Shown here one piece after another: positions 35,314 to 44,689 of a stretch of 64,000 nucleotides of DNA. The stretch spans positions 1 through 64,000 of the forward strand of contig NZ_VTWS01000003.1 in assembly GCF_008727875.1 (NCBI RefSeq), in the 5' to 3' direction. The stretch comes from Larkinella humicola (lineage in GTDB: Bacteria; Bacteroidota; Bacteroidia; Cytophagales; Spirosomataceae). The translations under genes and the position numbers were made by a program. The notes beneath the pieces were generated by a model. The model did not search any database. It was not told where the DNA came from and was given only the letters and a program-made list of their open reading frames with translations. The number at the start of each line of letters is the position of its first letter. Within the stretch, counting starts at the first letter, position 1.

Positions 35314-35772
35314 ATGGAAATTACCTGCCGATTAGCCACCGAATCTGACCTGATTGAAATTGTAAAAATGCTCTCCGACGACAAGCTGGGAACCTCCCGC
35401 GAGCGTTTTGAACTGCCCCTGCCAAAGACTTACACCGAAGCCTTCGCCCGCATTGTCGGCGATCCGTACCAGGAACTCATGGTAGCGGAGTTGAATGCGG
35501 AAATCGTGGCCACGTTTCAACTGAGTTTCATCCAGTACCTGACCTATCAGGGCGGTATTCGTGCCCAGATCGAAGCCGTGCGGGTTAAATCGGATTACCG
35601 CGGTCAGGGGATTGGGAAAGCGGTTTTTGACTACGCCATTGAACGCGCCCGCTCCAAAGGGGCGCACGTGGTTCAATTAACCACCGACAAAAAACGCCCG
35701 GATGCGATCCGGTTTTACGAATCACTCGGTTTTGTCGACTCCCACGAAGGGATGAAATTACATTTGAGATAG
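35314..35772 (+). CDS. GNAT family N-acetyltransferase
   Basis: 152-aa acetyl-CoA-dependent acetyltransferase of the GNAT fold. The acetyl-CoA-binding motif A is visible as AVRVKSDYRGQGIGKAVFDY (about residues 89-108), preceded by the strand LMVAELNAEIVATFQLSF, and the protein ends with the usual RFYESLGFVDSHEGMKLHL. The substrate is unknown. The next gene starts 3 bp after its stop, so the two probably form an operon. Confidence 0.88.
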   Translation: MEITCRLATESDLIEIVKMLSDDKLGTSRERFELPLPKTYTEAFARIVGDPYQELMVAELNAEIVATFQLSFIQYLTYQGGIRAQIEAVRVKSDYRGQGIGKAVFDYAIERARSKGAHVVQLTTDKKRPDAIRFYESLGFVDSHEGMKLHLR

Positions 35773-35775
35773 ATC

Positions 35776-36366
35776 ATGGAGCTAAAAGACGGTATCCCAA
35801 CATTCTATGCCCCCAGCCAACGCGACTGGCGAACCTGGCTGGAACAAAACCACGCCACCGAAAAATCGGTCTGGCTCATCATCTTCAAAAAAGAAACCGG
35901 TAAACCGAGCGTGTATTATTCGGAAGCCGTGGACGAAGCTCTGTGTTTTGGCTGGATCGACAGCAAAGCCAATACGCGGGACGCCGAGAGCTACTACCAG
36001 TTTTTTGCCCGACGCAGCCCGAAAAGCAACTGGAGCCGGGTAAACAAAGAAAAAGTCGAACGGCTGAACGCGCAAGGCCTGATCGCTGAAGCGGGTTTGA
36101 AGGCCATCGAACTTGCCAAACAAAACGGTACGTGGACCGCCCTGGACGACGTTGAGAACCTCACCATTCCCGAAGACCTTCAAGCCGCCTTTGAAAAAAA
36201 CAATCCCGCGTTCGAGAACTGGAGCAAGTTTGCCCGTTCTGCCAAACGCGGGATTTTAGAATGGATTTTAAACGCAAAAAAAATGGAAACCCGGCAAAAA
36301 AGAATCGAAGAAACCGTTCGACTGGCCGCTGACAATCTCAAAGCCAATTTTCCGAAACCAAAATAG
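35776..36366 (+). CDS. YdeI/OmpD-associated family protein
   Basis: 196-aa soluble protein of the YdeI (bacteriocin-protection-like) family. Signature stretches are FYAPSQRDWRTWLEQNH at the start, EAVDEALCFGWIDSKANT (about residues 53-70) and the C-terminal RGILEWILNAKKMETRQKRI. The molecular function of the family is not firmly known; E. coli YdeI is linked to peptide resistance. It follows the acetyltransferase gene by 3 bp and converges on the oxidoreductase gene. Confidence 0.82.
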   Translation: MELKDGIPTFYAPSQRDWRTWLEQNHATEKSVWLIIFKKETGKPSVYYSEAVDEALCFGWIDSKANTRDAESYYQFFARRSPKSNWSRVNKEKVERLNAQGLIAEAGLKAIELAKQNGTWTALDDVENLTIPEDLQAAFEKNNPAFENWSKFARSAKRGILEWILNAKKMETRQKRIEETVRLAADNLKANFPKPK

Positions 36367-36374
36367 CCAATTGG

Positions 36375-37718
36375 TTAAATGGGCGGCTCCCAGCCTTTTT
36401 CATACTCCCGGCTCCACAGTTTCATAGCTTCCTTGTCGCGGATGTGCCCGTTTTTCGAGTCGATCTCCAGTGCCTTGTTGGTTCGGAAGGAGATGTTGGC
36501 CAAATGGCAAAGCAGCGTGCTTTTGGCCCCATCGTCGATGGTCGAATTCTGCTTTTCTTTTCCGCGAATGGCGTTGAAGAAGTTCACGACGTGCCGGGTC
36601 GACATGTCACCGCCACCGCCCAGTGCCGTGCCGGCTTCCGACCCTTTCGATTGGCTGTCTTTCACCATCTTGCCCTCGCGGTTGTATAGCCGGTAGCCGT
36701 CGCGGTCGACGTACACACTGCCGTTGCTGCCGTAAATGACGGTGCCCCGGTCGCTGCCGTAGGTTTTATAGCCATTCCGGCTTTTGCCGTCCCACTTGAT
36801 GATTTTGTTGCCCGGAAACCGGAAGGTAGCGTCCATCGTATCATACATGGTCCAGCCATCCTCCAGAAAATGCCGTTTGGCAGCTTCAACTGCTACGTGC
36901 TCCGGAAATTCTACCTGCAACGCCCAGCGGGCTACGTCCAGCTCATGCGTCGCGTTGTTGCCACTCTCGGCGGTTCCGTAGTGCCAGCCGTACCAGTGCC
37001 AGTTGTAATCCCAGGTGTCGTGCGTATACGGTCGACGCGGGGCCGGACCCTGAAACAGTTCCCAGTCCAGCCCGGTCGGAACGGGTGCCGCTTTCGGCAG
37101 GGGTACTTCGCCCCGGTTGGCGGTATAAAACGCAACCGCTTTGTAGGGAGTACCGATGGCACCGTTGTGAATCTGGCTGATCACGTCGATCGACTCCAGC
37201 GCTGAGCGTTGCTGGTTGCCCATCTGAATGATCTTGCCGTATTTTTTCTGGATCTCGACCAGAATTTCACCTTCCCGGGGGTTTTGGCTACACGGTTTTT
37301 CGACGTACACGTGCTTGCCCGCCAGAACGGCCAGCCAGGTACCCGGTGCGTGCCAATGGTCGGGCGTCGCGTTGATCAGCACGTCCACATTTTTGTCGGC
37401 AATCACCTTCCGAATGTCGTTTTCCAGCTTCGGTTTGTAGTCGATAAACTTTGAAAACTTCTGAAGCCCCGCTTCCCGCTGTTTTTGCATGACGTCACAC
37501 AAATACACCAGTTCGACATTGCTGTCTTTTTTCGAAATGGGTTCGTAATACGCGCCCAGCCGCCGACCCAATCCGGCAATGGCGACGTTCAGCCGCTCGT
37601 TGGCCCCGATCACTTTGGCGTAACTTTTGGCCGACAGGCCCGTCGCCATCCCGCCAAAAGTGATTCCGGCGGTGCTTAGGGCGGCTTTTTTAATAAAATC
37701 TCTTCTGGAGTTCTCCAT
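36375..37718 (-). CDS. Gfo/Idh/MocA family oxidoreductase with Tat-type signal
   Basis: 447-aa NAD(P)-dependent sugar or inositol dehydrogenase-like protein. The N-terminus (SRRDFIKKAALSTAGITFGG) is a twin-arginine export signal, common in Bacteroidota members of this family, so it probably acts in the periplasm. The Rossmann domain follows (RLNVAIAGLGRRLGAYY), then the conserved VYVEKPCSQNPREG with the family Lys, and the C-terminal alpha/beta domain with HDTWDYNWHWYGWH. The substrate is unknown. The open frame continues to 37844, but the extra 42 residues would be translated from the family A repeat (for example KSPLGDLGA). The ATG at 37718 therefore defines the start. Confidence 0.88.
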   Translation of the reverse strand: MENSRRDFIKKAALSTAGITFGGMATGLSAKSYAKVIGANERLNVAIAGLGRRLGAYYEPISKKDSNVELVYLCDVMQKQREAGLQKFSKFIDYKPKLENDIRKVIADKNVDVLINATPDHWHAPGTWLAVLAGKHVYVEKPCSQNPREGEILVEIQKKYGKIIQMGNQQRSALESIDVISQIHNGAIGTPYKAVAFYTANRGEVPLPKAAPVPTGLDWELFQGPAPRRPYTHDTWDYNWHWYGWHYGTAESGNNATHELDVARWALQVEFPEHVAVEAAKRHFLEDGWTMYDTMDATFRFPGNKIIKWDGKSRNGYKTYGSDRGTVIYGSNGSVYVDRDGYRLYNREGKMVKDSQSKGSEAGTALGGGGDMSTRHVVNFFNAIRGKEKQNSTIDDGAKSTLLCHLANISFRTNKALEIDSKNGHIRDKEAMKLWSREYEKGWEPPI

Positions 37719-37774
37719 TGAAAACAAGTTGCTTAAGATTGATGGATGCTGATACGTCGGCCATCCAGTACATT

Positions 37775-37905
37775 TAGGACTTTTGCCTGATAATTCTGTT
37801 GTACTATAAATTGCCCCTAAATCCCCTAAAGGGGACTTGGACACGCTAAATCCGGATGTAAAAAGTCCCCTTTAGGGGATTTAGGGGCAAAAAGCGAAAA
37901 TCCTA
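37775..37905. repeat. Complete family A element, ~131 bp
   Basis: Terminal inverted repeats TAGGACTTTTGC (37775) and GCGAAAATCCTA (to 37905) enclose TGATAATTCTG and a long internal palindrome of 76 bp (37813-37888; arms GCCCCTAAATCCCC... and ...GGGGATTTAGGGGC). The element resembles a tiny non-autonomous transposable element or large REP unit. The element at 59128-59256 has the same outer layout, and the inner core is the one found inside the nitrate reductase gene. Confidence 0.88.
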
Positions 37906-38022
37906 ACAGTATAAAGAAGCCAACTGGTCAAGAAAAATACTGTCTTTGCTACTGATTTTCAACATTCGGTTTACGCTTTCCGGCCTTGAAGACCGCGGAC
38001 AAAATGGAAAGCTGGCAGGACA

Positions 38023-38490
38023 TCATCCATTCCGCAACCGGGGATCGATCACCAGATCCGATTCTGCAACGATTCGAATATCGGCAAACTGAGGGTGACT
38101 GGCGTGCAGGAGGTAGTTGATTCCGGCTGGTAATACCGACGAAGGAACTCCCAAAGCCAGCGTATCCGGTTTTGTCAGCCAATCCTGAAGGAGGTATTGG
38201 CTTCTGGCATAGGTGTTTTCGTTCCAATACGGCAGCAACTCCTCCGGCTTCACCATGCGCTGGCTGTTTTCAGGAATTTCCAGCGTGAAAAGACGATAGG
38301 ACGGCAAGTGTTCGTAAGGTACCTGCGGCATGTGAACCAGGATTTCTACCAAAGCCAGCGCGGGATGCTCGGCGGTATAAAGAATACCGACACCGGGTGG
38401 ATTCCAGCGGCCGCCGTTCAGCCGGGTTCCTGCTACATCCAAAGGCCGGTCGGCGTATTTCTGGCGGACAACGCGATACACCAACGCCAT
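38023..38490 (-). CDS. RES-domain toxin
   Basis: 155-aa protein of the RES family, toxins that resemble ADP-ribosyltransferases and deplete NAD+ in characterised members. Conserved features are the Arg in VYRVVRQKYAD, the RES-like GGRWNPPGVGILYTAEHPALALVE (about residues 26-49) with its Tyr and Glu, and a late SDLVIDPRL. It lies 2 bp downstream of its antitoxin gene and is certainly co-transcribed with it. Its length is usual for the family. Confidence 0.88.
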   Translation of the reverse strand: MALVYRVVRQKYADRPLDVAGTRLNGGRWNPPGVGILYTAEHPALALVEILVHMPQVPYEHLPSYRLFTLEIPENSQRMVKPEELLPYWNENTYARSQYLLQDWLTKPDTLALGVPSSVLPAGINYLLHASHPQFADIRIVAESDLVIDPRLRNG

Positions 38491-38492
38491 GC

Positions 38493-38927
38493 CTATCCGA
38501 AAATACCGTGATCGATTCGACCCAACACCCGATCAACCAGCGTATAGCCCGTAACCGTATCCAGGGTTTGCAGTGGAGTCTGGTTGTCAAGTTCTCGTAA
38601 TGGTGTACGAAGCCACCCCAAAACCGTTGCCGTCCGCTGATCGAAGGTATCCAGCGCATGATACAGCAGATTTTCGAGCAGCAGCAACCGCTCGGAAGCA
38701 TCCTGACTGATCCGCTGGTCGGTTTTCTGACGGTGCAGGTAACTGGCGGATAAACCCAAAGCCGCAGCGACCTCTTTGTCGGTCAAGCCAACAAGTTGAG
38801 CCACCCGATCGGCTTCCGACCGCAAAACGCCCTGTCGACTGCGCGCAATAATCTCCTGCTCGGTAAACGAGCGAGAGGGAGCGAGTTGATTCCGAAAAGA
38901 ACCCGGAGTAGAAGCGACGGTAGCCAT
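38493..38927 (-). CDS. Xre/MbcA/ParS-type antitoxin (RES partner)
   Basis: 144-aa antitoxin. The first ~90 residues hold an Xre-like helix-turn-helix (GLTDKEVAAALGLSASYLHR), and the C-terminal ~55 residues form the toxin-binding (DUF2384-like) domain with LGWLRTPLRELDNQTPLQTL. It neutralises the downstream RES toxin and, as known for this class, probably represses its own promoter. A GTG start at 38945 is possible, but the ATG at 38927 is favoured because the region just upstream forms an operator-like inverted repeat. Confidence 0.88.
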   Translation of the reverse strand: MATVASTPGSFRNQLAPSRSFTEQEIIARSRQGVLRSEADRVAQLVGLTDKEVAAALGLSASYLHRQKTDQRISQDASERLLLLENLLYHALDTFDQRTATVLGWLRTPLRELDNQTPLQTLDTVTGYTLVDRVLGRIDHGIFG

Positions 38928-38930
38928 ACG

Positions 38931-38968
38931 AGTGAACTTTTTCACTAAGATAACTACACAAGTTCACT
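38931..38968. promoter_or_regulatory. Operator-like inverted repeat of the RES-Xre pair
   Basis: AGTGAACTT (38931-38939) and AAGTTCACT (38960-38968) form a perfect 9-bp inverted repeat 20 bp apart, with an additional TTCACT at 38941-38946 inside. It sits directly upstream of the antitoxin ATG, the expected place for autoregulation. Confidence 0.6.
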
Positions 38969-39212
38969 TTGACAATTTTCCATTTTCGATTTCCTACACC
39001 AACCGCCCCGGCATTCCCTGAATCAAAATCAAAAAAACTTGTAACAAAATCGAAAAGGTATTTCTAAAAATAATCACAAATACCTGTAAATCAACGTTTT
39101 AAAATTATGACTTAATTTGAAATAATTAGAACAATTCCCGCAAGTCCGCTCCGGTGGCTTTTGGTAGCTTTGGTTCATGATCGGCATTTAACCGGGATTT
39201 ACCCTGTCAGAC
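38969..39212. other. AT-rich spacer before the fructan locus, with possible -7 box
   Basis: Divergent, AT-rich spacer. TAGCTTTG at 39165-39172 fits TAnnTTTG and lies 40 bp upstream of the sugar porter ATG; no convincing TTTG is found at the right distance. Nothing else is recognised. Confidence 0.35.
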
Positions 39213-40538
39213 ATGAGTCAAAAACAACGCATCTTCTTTTGGTCCATCACAGCCGCGCTGGGCGGTTTTCTCTTCGGATTCGACACCGCCGTCATCTCGG
39301 GCGTCGAACAATCGTTGCAATCGTTGTGGGGCCTGAGCGTGTGGGAACACGGACTGACGGTTTCGATGGCACTGATCGGAACCGTCATCGGCGCGATGTC
39401 GGGCGGGATTCCCGCCGACCGGTTGGGCCGTAAAACGACCCTGTTCTGGATCGCCATTCTATACCTCGTTTCGTCCATCGGAACGGCCCTGGCGCCCGAG
39501 TGGAATCTCTTTCTGGTATTCCGGTTTCTGGGTGGTTTGGGGGTGGGAGCCTCGTCGGTGGCTGCTCCCATGTACATCACCGAAATTTCCCCGGCCAAAT
39601 CCCGCGGACGGCTGGTCGCGCTGTTTCAGTTCAATGTCGTGCTGGGCATTCTGATTGCCTACCTCTCCAACTACCTGCTGGCGGGGATGGGAGCCGAATC
39701 GTGGCGCTGGATGCTCGGCGTTCAGGCGTTTCCCTCGCTGATTTTTCTGATTGCGGTTCTCAATATTCCGGAAAGTCCGCGCTGGCTTTTGCTCAAGAAA
39801 GGCCGGGTGGAAGAAGCCCGCGAAGTGCTCATCATGATCGATCCGGCAACGGCGGGTCAAACGCTGCTGGCGCTGGAACTCAGTGCCGCCCAGACTCAAA
39901 CGAAAGCCCGGTTATTTTCGTCAACCTACAAAACACCCATCACGCTGGCGGTTTTGTTCGCGGTTTTCAATCAGGTTTCGGGCATCAACGCCATCATTTA
40001 TTACGCCCCCCGAATTTTCGAAATGACCGGTTTAGGCAAGAGTTCAGCCCTGCTGTCGTCCGCCGGTATTGGTTTGATCAACCTCATTTTCACGCTGATT
40101 TCCCTGAACCTGATCGACCGGTTTGGCCGCCGGACGCTGATGAAAATCGGCTCGGTGGGACTCATCCTGACGCTCGGGCTGGTTGCGCGCGCCTTTTACG
40201 TACAGGATTTCAGCGGCATGACGGTACCGTTTCTGCTCTTTGGTTACATCGCCTTCTTCGGTTTCTCGCAGGGCGCGGTGATCTGGGTGTTCATTTCCGA
40301 AATCTTCCCGAACGAAGTCCGCGCCAGCGGGCAGGCGCTGGGCAGCTTCACGCACTGGCTGATGGCCGCCATCATCACCTTCACATTCCCGTATCTGGCC
40401 GAGCATTTCGGCGGAGGAAACACCTTCCTCTTTTTTACCGCCATGATGGTTTTGCAACTGCTTTTTGTCGTGCGGCTCATGCCCGAAACCAAAGGCACCA
40501 GCCTGGAGCAAATCGAAAAAACGTTCGTCGTCCATTAA
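39213..40538 (+). CDS. Sugar porter, MFS (probable fructose importer)
   Basis: 441-aa inner-membrane sugar:proton symporter of the sugar porter family with 12 predicted helices. The family motifs are all present: GGFLFGFDTAVISG in helix 1, GGIPADRLGRK after helix 2, VNIPESPRWLL-like LNIPESPRWLLLKKG before the central loop, NQVSGINAIIYY in helix 7, DRFGRR, and PETKGTSLE after helix 12. It is first in a row with fructokinase, SusC, SusD and GH32, the same set as in known fructan loci of Bacteroides, so fructose is the likely substrate (inferred). Confidence 0.92.
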   Translation: MSQKQRIFFWSITAALGGFLFGFDTAVISGVEQSLQSLWGLSVWEHGLTVSMALIGTVIGAMSGGIPADRLGRKTTLFWIAILYLVSSIGTALAPEWNLFLVFRFLGGLGVGASSVAAPMYITEISPAKSRGRLVALFQFNVVLGILIAYLSNYLLAGMGAESWRWMLGVQAFPSLIFLIAVLNIPESPRWLLLKKGRVEEAREVLIMIDPATAGQTLLALELSAAQTQTKARLFSSTYKTPITLAVLFAVFNQVSGINAIIYYAPRIFEMTGLGKSSALLSSAGIGLINLIFTLISLNLIDRFGRRTLMKIGSVGLILTLGLVARAFYVQDFSGMTVPFLLFGYIAFFGFSQGAVIWVFISEIFPNEVRASGQALGSFTHWLMAAIITFTFPYLAEHFGGGNTFLFFTAMMVLQLLFVVRLMPETKGTSLEQIEKTFVVH

Positions 40539-40580
40539 CGTCACCCGAATCACTCCCTCACCCTATTACGCTCTATTCCA

Positions 40581-41474
40581 ATGACACCTTTAATTACCTG
40601 TTTTGGCGAAATTCTCTGGGACGTATTGCCCACCAGCAAACAGGCCGGTGGAGCGCCGATGAACGTCGCCGTCCACCTTCGCAACTTCGGACTGAACGCC
40701 CAGCTCATCAGCCGGGTGGGCAACGACGAATTGGGACATGAACTGCTGGAATTCGTTGCCCAAAAAGGCCTGCCGCTCGACCGCATCCAGACCGGGCAGT
40801 CACACCTGACGGGCGTTGCCAAAGCGAACATCTCCGACTGCAACGAAGTGACGTACAAAATCGTCCAGCCCGTGGCCTGGGACTACATTCAACTGGAACC
40901 GGGGCTGCTCAAAACCGTTCAGCAAAGCGCGTTTTTCATTTACGGCAGTCTGGCCGCCCGTAGTCCGCAAACCCACGAAACGCTGCTGGCTCTGCTGGCG
41001 GTGGCCCCCCGGAAAGTCTTCGACGTCAACCTTCGGGCTCCTCATTACGAACCGGAAACCGTTCTGGAACTGCTGCAACAGGCCGACATCGCCAAACTCA
41101 ACGAACACGAACTGAGCGAAATCACCGGCTGGTTCGGCGGCCCCGCCGACGCCAAATCGGCGATGTATGGTCTTCGGGAGCGGTTTAACCTCGAAAAACT
41201 GTGCGTAACGCTCGGCGAAAAAGGAGCCTTTCTGCTGGACGAAACCGGCTTTGTCCACCAACCCGGTTTTCCGGTCGAGGTGGAAGATACCATCGGCAGT
41301 GGCGACGCTTTTCTGGCGGCTTTTCTCTACAAAACGCTGCAGGGCGAAACCGCCCAAACCACCCTCGAATTTGCCTGTGCGACGGGCGCGTACGTCGCCA
41401 CCCAACGGGGTGCCACGCCCCCGGTTTCGGAAGAAATACTGGTCAAAAATGCCTTCTGGAAAGAACTGATTTAA
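40581..41474 (+). CDS. Fructokinase-like PfkB carbohydrate kinase
   Basis: 297-aa cytoplasmic sugar kinase of the PfkB/ribokinase family. The substrate-binding N-terminal signature GGAPMNVAVHLRNFG (about residues 23-37) and the ATP-binding/catalytic motif DTIGSGDAFLAAFLY (about 236-250, with the catalytic Asp in GSGD) are clear. It would phosphorylate fructose released by the GH32 enzyme and imported by the upstream porter, giving fructose 6-phosphate. It lies 42 bp after the porter and 49 bp before the SusC start, consistent with one operon. Confidence 0.9.
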   Translation: MTPLITCFGEILWDVLPTSKQAGGAPMNVAVHLRNFGLNAQLISRVGNDELGHELLEFVAQKGLPLDRIQTGQSHLTGVAKANISDCNEVTYKIVQPVAWDYIQLEPGLLKTVQQSAFFIYGSLAARSPQTHETLLALLAVAPRKVFDVNLRAPHYEPETVLELLQQADIAKLNEHELSEITGWFGGPADAKSAMYGLRERFNLEKLCVTLGEKGAFLLDETGFVHQPGFPVEVEDTIGSGDAFLAAFLYKTLQGETAQTTLEFACATGAYVATQRGATPPVSEEILVKNAFWKELI

Positions 41475-41523
41475 CGCTGTATTCCCTACCATCCTGATTC
41501 CTATGATTTTAAAACGTACTCCC

Positions 41524-44500
41524 ATGAACTTAAGAAAAACGCTTTTTATCCTGACGGCCCTGTTGCTGATCGGACCGTTGGCCTGGTCCCAGCGCAAGCT
41601 CTCGGGCTCCGTCCTGGATGCCAAAAATAACGAGCCGCTGGTGGGCGCCAGCATCGTCGTTCCCGGAACGACCACCGGTACTTCGGCGGATGCAGAAGGC
41701 AAGTTTTCGCTCACAATCCCGGAAAGTTCGACCTCCATTCAAGTGTCTTTTATCGGCTATCTGACCCAGGAAGTGCCGGTCAAAGGGCTTGCTACCGTGA
41801 CGGTTTCGCTGGTCTCTGGCGGACAACTCGATGAAGTGGTCGTGCTGGGCTACACCACCGCCCGAAAGGAAGATCTGACCGGGGCCATCGCCGTTATCGA
41901 AGTGGCTGCCACCAAAAACACCAGTTCCGGAAATCCCATGCAGGCTTTGCAGGGCCGCGTGCCGGGTCTGTACATTGAAAAATCAGGAACGCCTTCGGGC
42001 GACGCCAGCCGGATTCTGATTCGGGGTGCCAACACGCTGGGAAACAACGATCCGCTGTACATCATCGACGGGATGCCCACCAAGCGGTCGCAGGTGTTTC
42101 AGAGCCTGAACCCCACGGCCATCCAGTCGATTCAGGTGTTGAAAGATGCGTCATCGGCGTCCATTTACGGGTCGCGGGCGTCGAACGGCGTCATCATTGT
42201 GACGACCAAAAACGGAGCAAATTCCGACGGCAAGCTGAACGTTCAGTTCAATTCCAGCATCTCGGCGCAAACCGAAAAACCGCAACGGTTTAAGATGCTG
42301 AACGCCGTGGATCGCGGGCGGGCGCTCTGGCAGGCGTCGGTCAACGACGGCGTCGATCCGGCTTCCGGCTACGGCGATATTTACAGCTTCGACTGGAACA
42401 AAAACTTCCAGAATCCGGTCCTGAACAGCGTTACCGTCAAACCGTTCGTGGGGGGTGATCAGAATGTTCCGGCGGCTGATACCGACTGGCAAAAAGAGAT
42501 GTACAAAACGGGTTACGTTACCAACAACGACCTGACGATTACGGGCGGAACCAAGACCTCCTCGATTCTGGTCAACGTGAGTTACCTGAATAATTCGGGG
42601 ATGCTGCGTTACACGGGGTATGACCGGCTGACGGGCCGCATCAACGGACTGACCAGCAAATTCGACGGCCGGTTCAAATTTGGGGTGAATCTGCAAATGA
42701 CCAGTTCCCGAGAAACACCCATCGCGACCGATCTCGGCGGAGCGCCAACGCCCGGTCTGGCCGTGACGCTGGCTCCGACCATCCCGGTGTATACCAAAAC
42801 CGGTGACTATGCCGGCCCCATCGGCTCCGGCTATTCGGACCGCAACAACCCGTTGTTCATGCAGTACATCAACCGCTGGGACAAGATCAACCGGACGTTT
42901 GTGTTTGGCAATGTGTTCACCGAAATCGAACCCCTCGCCGGGCTGGTTTTCCGGTCGTCGCTGGGGATGGATAATGCCGGGTACTCCAACAAAAACATCG
43001 AGCAATCGTTCCAGAACGGTTTTATCGCCCGCTCGCTCAACAGCCTGACGCTCAACACGAACAAGTTTTTAAGTCTGACCTGGACCAATACGCTGCGGTA
43101 TAATTTCGCGCTCGGCGACCACAATTTTAAACTACTGGCCGGGGTCGAAGCCATCCGCGACAACCTGAACGATGTGACGTCGTACCGGGAAAACTTCGCC
43201 GTTCAGTCGGAAGAGTTCTTTGTTCTGAGTGCCGCGTCGGGCAACGCCAGCAGCAACGGCACCTCGACCGGCAGCCGCCTGCTCTCGCAATTTGCCCGGA
43301 TCGACTACGGTTTTTCGGATCGCTACCTGGCGGCTGTGACCCTGCGCCGGGACGGTTCCTCGCGATTTGGTGCCGACAACCGCTACGGTTTTTTCCCGTC
43401 GGCTTCGGTGGGCTGGCGGATCGACAAGGAAGCGTTCATGAGTAACGTCCGGGCGATCAGCAACCTGAAACTGCGGGCGGGTGTCGGCCGGATTGGCAAC
43501 CAAGACATCGGGGATTTGGCCCGGTTTGGGTTGTTCGAACCCCGCTACGGAACCCTGGCGTCGCAGGTGCCGAATGGTCACAACGGTTTTTTTGATCAGT
43601 ACTGGAACGTAGGAACGGCCTACGATCTGAACGGTGCCGGTGCGGGAACCCTACCCTCAGGCTTCGTGCAAACGCAGGGTGAAAATACGGCCCTCAAATG
43701 GGAAACCACCAATGAACTGAACGTCGGGCTGGATTTTGCCTTCCTGAACGGGAGTCTGGCAGGGTCGTTTGATTACTTTACCCGGGGAACCAAAGACATT
43801 CTGATCAAGCCGCCCGTCGCGTCGGCGGTGGGCGAAGGGCAGTTAAAATTTGTGAACGGAGCTACGAAAACCAACAAAGGATTCGAACTATCGCTGGCGT
43901 ATTTCGGCAAACCCATCGGCGATTTCACGTACAGCATCTCGACGAATTTTGCCCGGTTCCGCGACAAAATAACGGTTTTACCGGAAGAAGTTCGCTCGGC
44001 TTTTGCGGGCAATGCGGTTACGACGATCATCGGGCATTCGCAACTGGATTTGTTCGGCTACCGCGCCGACGGTATTTTCCAGAATCAGGAAGAAGTGACC
44101 AGCCACGCAACGCAGGTGGGAGCCGCTCCGGGCCGAATCCGGTACCGCGACCTCAACGGCGACAAGAAGATCGACGCGCTGGATCAGGAGTTTTTCGGCA
44201 CCACACTGCCCGGTCTGGAATACGGAACCCGCATAGACCTGGGTTACAAAAACTTCGATTTCTCGGTCTTCGGATCGGGTATTGCCGGCCGGACCGGTTT
44301 CGACTCCTACACGTTCTACAATAACTTCATCCGCGGACGCGACAACGTCGGGCCGGGGGTTTTCAACGCCTGGAGTCCGCAGAACACCTCGTCGACCATT
44401 CCGTCGCTGACGCTGTCGGATGGCAACAACGAAACGCGCACCTCGGATTATTTCAACGTCAACACCTCGTATTTCAAGATCCGGAATGTGCAGGTCGGCT

Positions 44501-44682
44501 ACACCTTCCCCAAAGAGGCCATCGGGAAAGTGGGCTTGACGAGCCTGCGCCTGTACGGAATGGTCGAGAACGTGTTCTGGCTGAAAAACAAAACCTTCCT
44601 GGGTCCCGATCCGGAGCGGGTCGATGTCAACGCCGTCGCCGTGCCGCGTACGTTCACCTTTGGTTTAACTGTGTCATTCTAA
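41524..44682 (+). CDS. SusC/RagA-type TonB-dependent outer-membrane transporter
   Basis: Outer-membrane TonB-dependent transporter (1052 aa) that imports oligosaccharides with a SusD lid. Signal peptide at residues 1-23 (FILTALLLIGPLAWSQ). A carboxypeptidase-regulatory-like domain follows (RKLSGSVLDAKNNEPLVGAS), then a TonB-box-like stretch (DEVVVLGYTTARKEDLTGAI), the plug (about 110-230; RGANTLGNNDPLYIIDGMP; KDASSASIYGSRASNGVI) and a long beta-barrel ending in PRTFTFGLTVSF with the terminal Phe. The ATG at 41524 is favoured over 41503 because it starts at the signal peptide. The substrate is probably a fructan, from context. Confidence 0.93.
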   Translation: MNLRKTLFILTALLLIGPLAWSQRKLSGSVLDAKNNEPLVGASIVVPGTTTGTSADAEGKFSLTIPESSTSIQVSFIGYLTQEVPVKGLATVTVSLVSGGQLDEVVVLGYTTARKEDLTGAIAVIEVAATKNTSSGNPMQALQGRVPGLYIEKSGTPSGDASRILIRGANTLGNNDPLYIIDGMPTKRSQVFQSLNPTAIQSIQVLKDASSASIYGSRASNGVIIVTTKNGANSDGKLNVQFNSSISAQTEKPQRFKMLNAVDRGRALWQASVNDGVDPASGYGDIYSFDWNKNFQNPVLNSVTVKPFVGGDQNVPAADTDWQKEMYKTGYVTNNDLTITGGTKTSSILVNVSYLNNSGMLRYTGYDRLTGRINGLTSKFDGRFKFGVNLQMTSSRETPIATDLGGAPTPGLAVTLAPTIPVYTKTGDYAGPIGSGYSDRNNPLFMQYINRWDKINRTFVFGNVFTEIEPLAGLVFRSSLGMDNAGYSNKNIEQSFQNGFIARSLNSLTLNTNKFLSLTWTNTLRYNFALGDHNFKLLAGVEAIRDNLNDVTSYRENFAVQSEEFFVLSAASGNASSNGTSTGSRLLSQFARIDYGFSDRYLAAVTLRRDGSSRFGADNRYGFFPSASVGWRIDKEAFMSNVRAISNLKLRAGVGRIGNQDIGDLARFGLFEPRYGTLASQVPNGHNGFFDQYWNVGTAYDLNGAGAGTLPSGFVQTQGENTALKWETTNELNVGLDFAFLNGSLAGSFDYFTRGTKDILIKPPVASAVGEGQLKFVNGATKTNKGFELSLAYFGKPIGDFTYSISTNFARFRDKITVLPEEVRSAFAGNAVTTIIGHSQLDLFGYRADGIFQNQEEVTSHATQVGAAPGRIRYRDLNGDKKIDALDQEFFGTTLPGLEYGTRIDLGYKNFDFSVFGSGIAGRTGFDSYTFYNNFIRGRDNVGPGVFNAWSPQNTSSTIPSLTLSDGNNETRTSDYFNVNTSYFKIRNVQVGYTFPKEAIGKVGLTSLRLYGMVENVFWLKNKTFLGPDPERVDVNAVAVPRTFTFGLTVSF

Positions 44683-44689
44683 CGTATAC

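Noticed and set aside
37719-37844. N-terminal extension of the Gfo/Idh/MocA gene
   Set aside because: It would be translated from the family A element, and would place the Tat signal internally.
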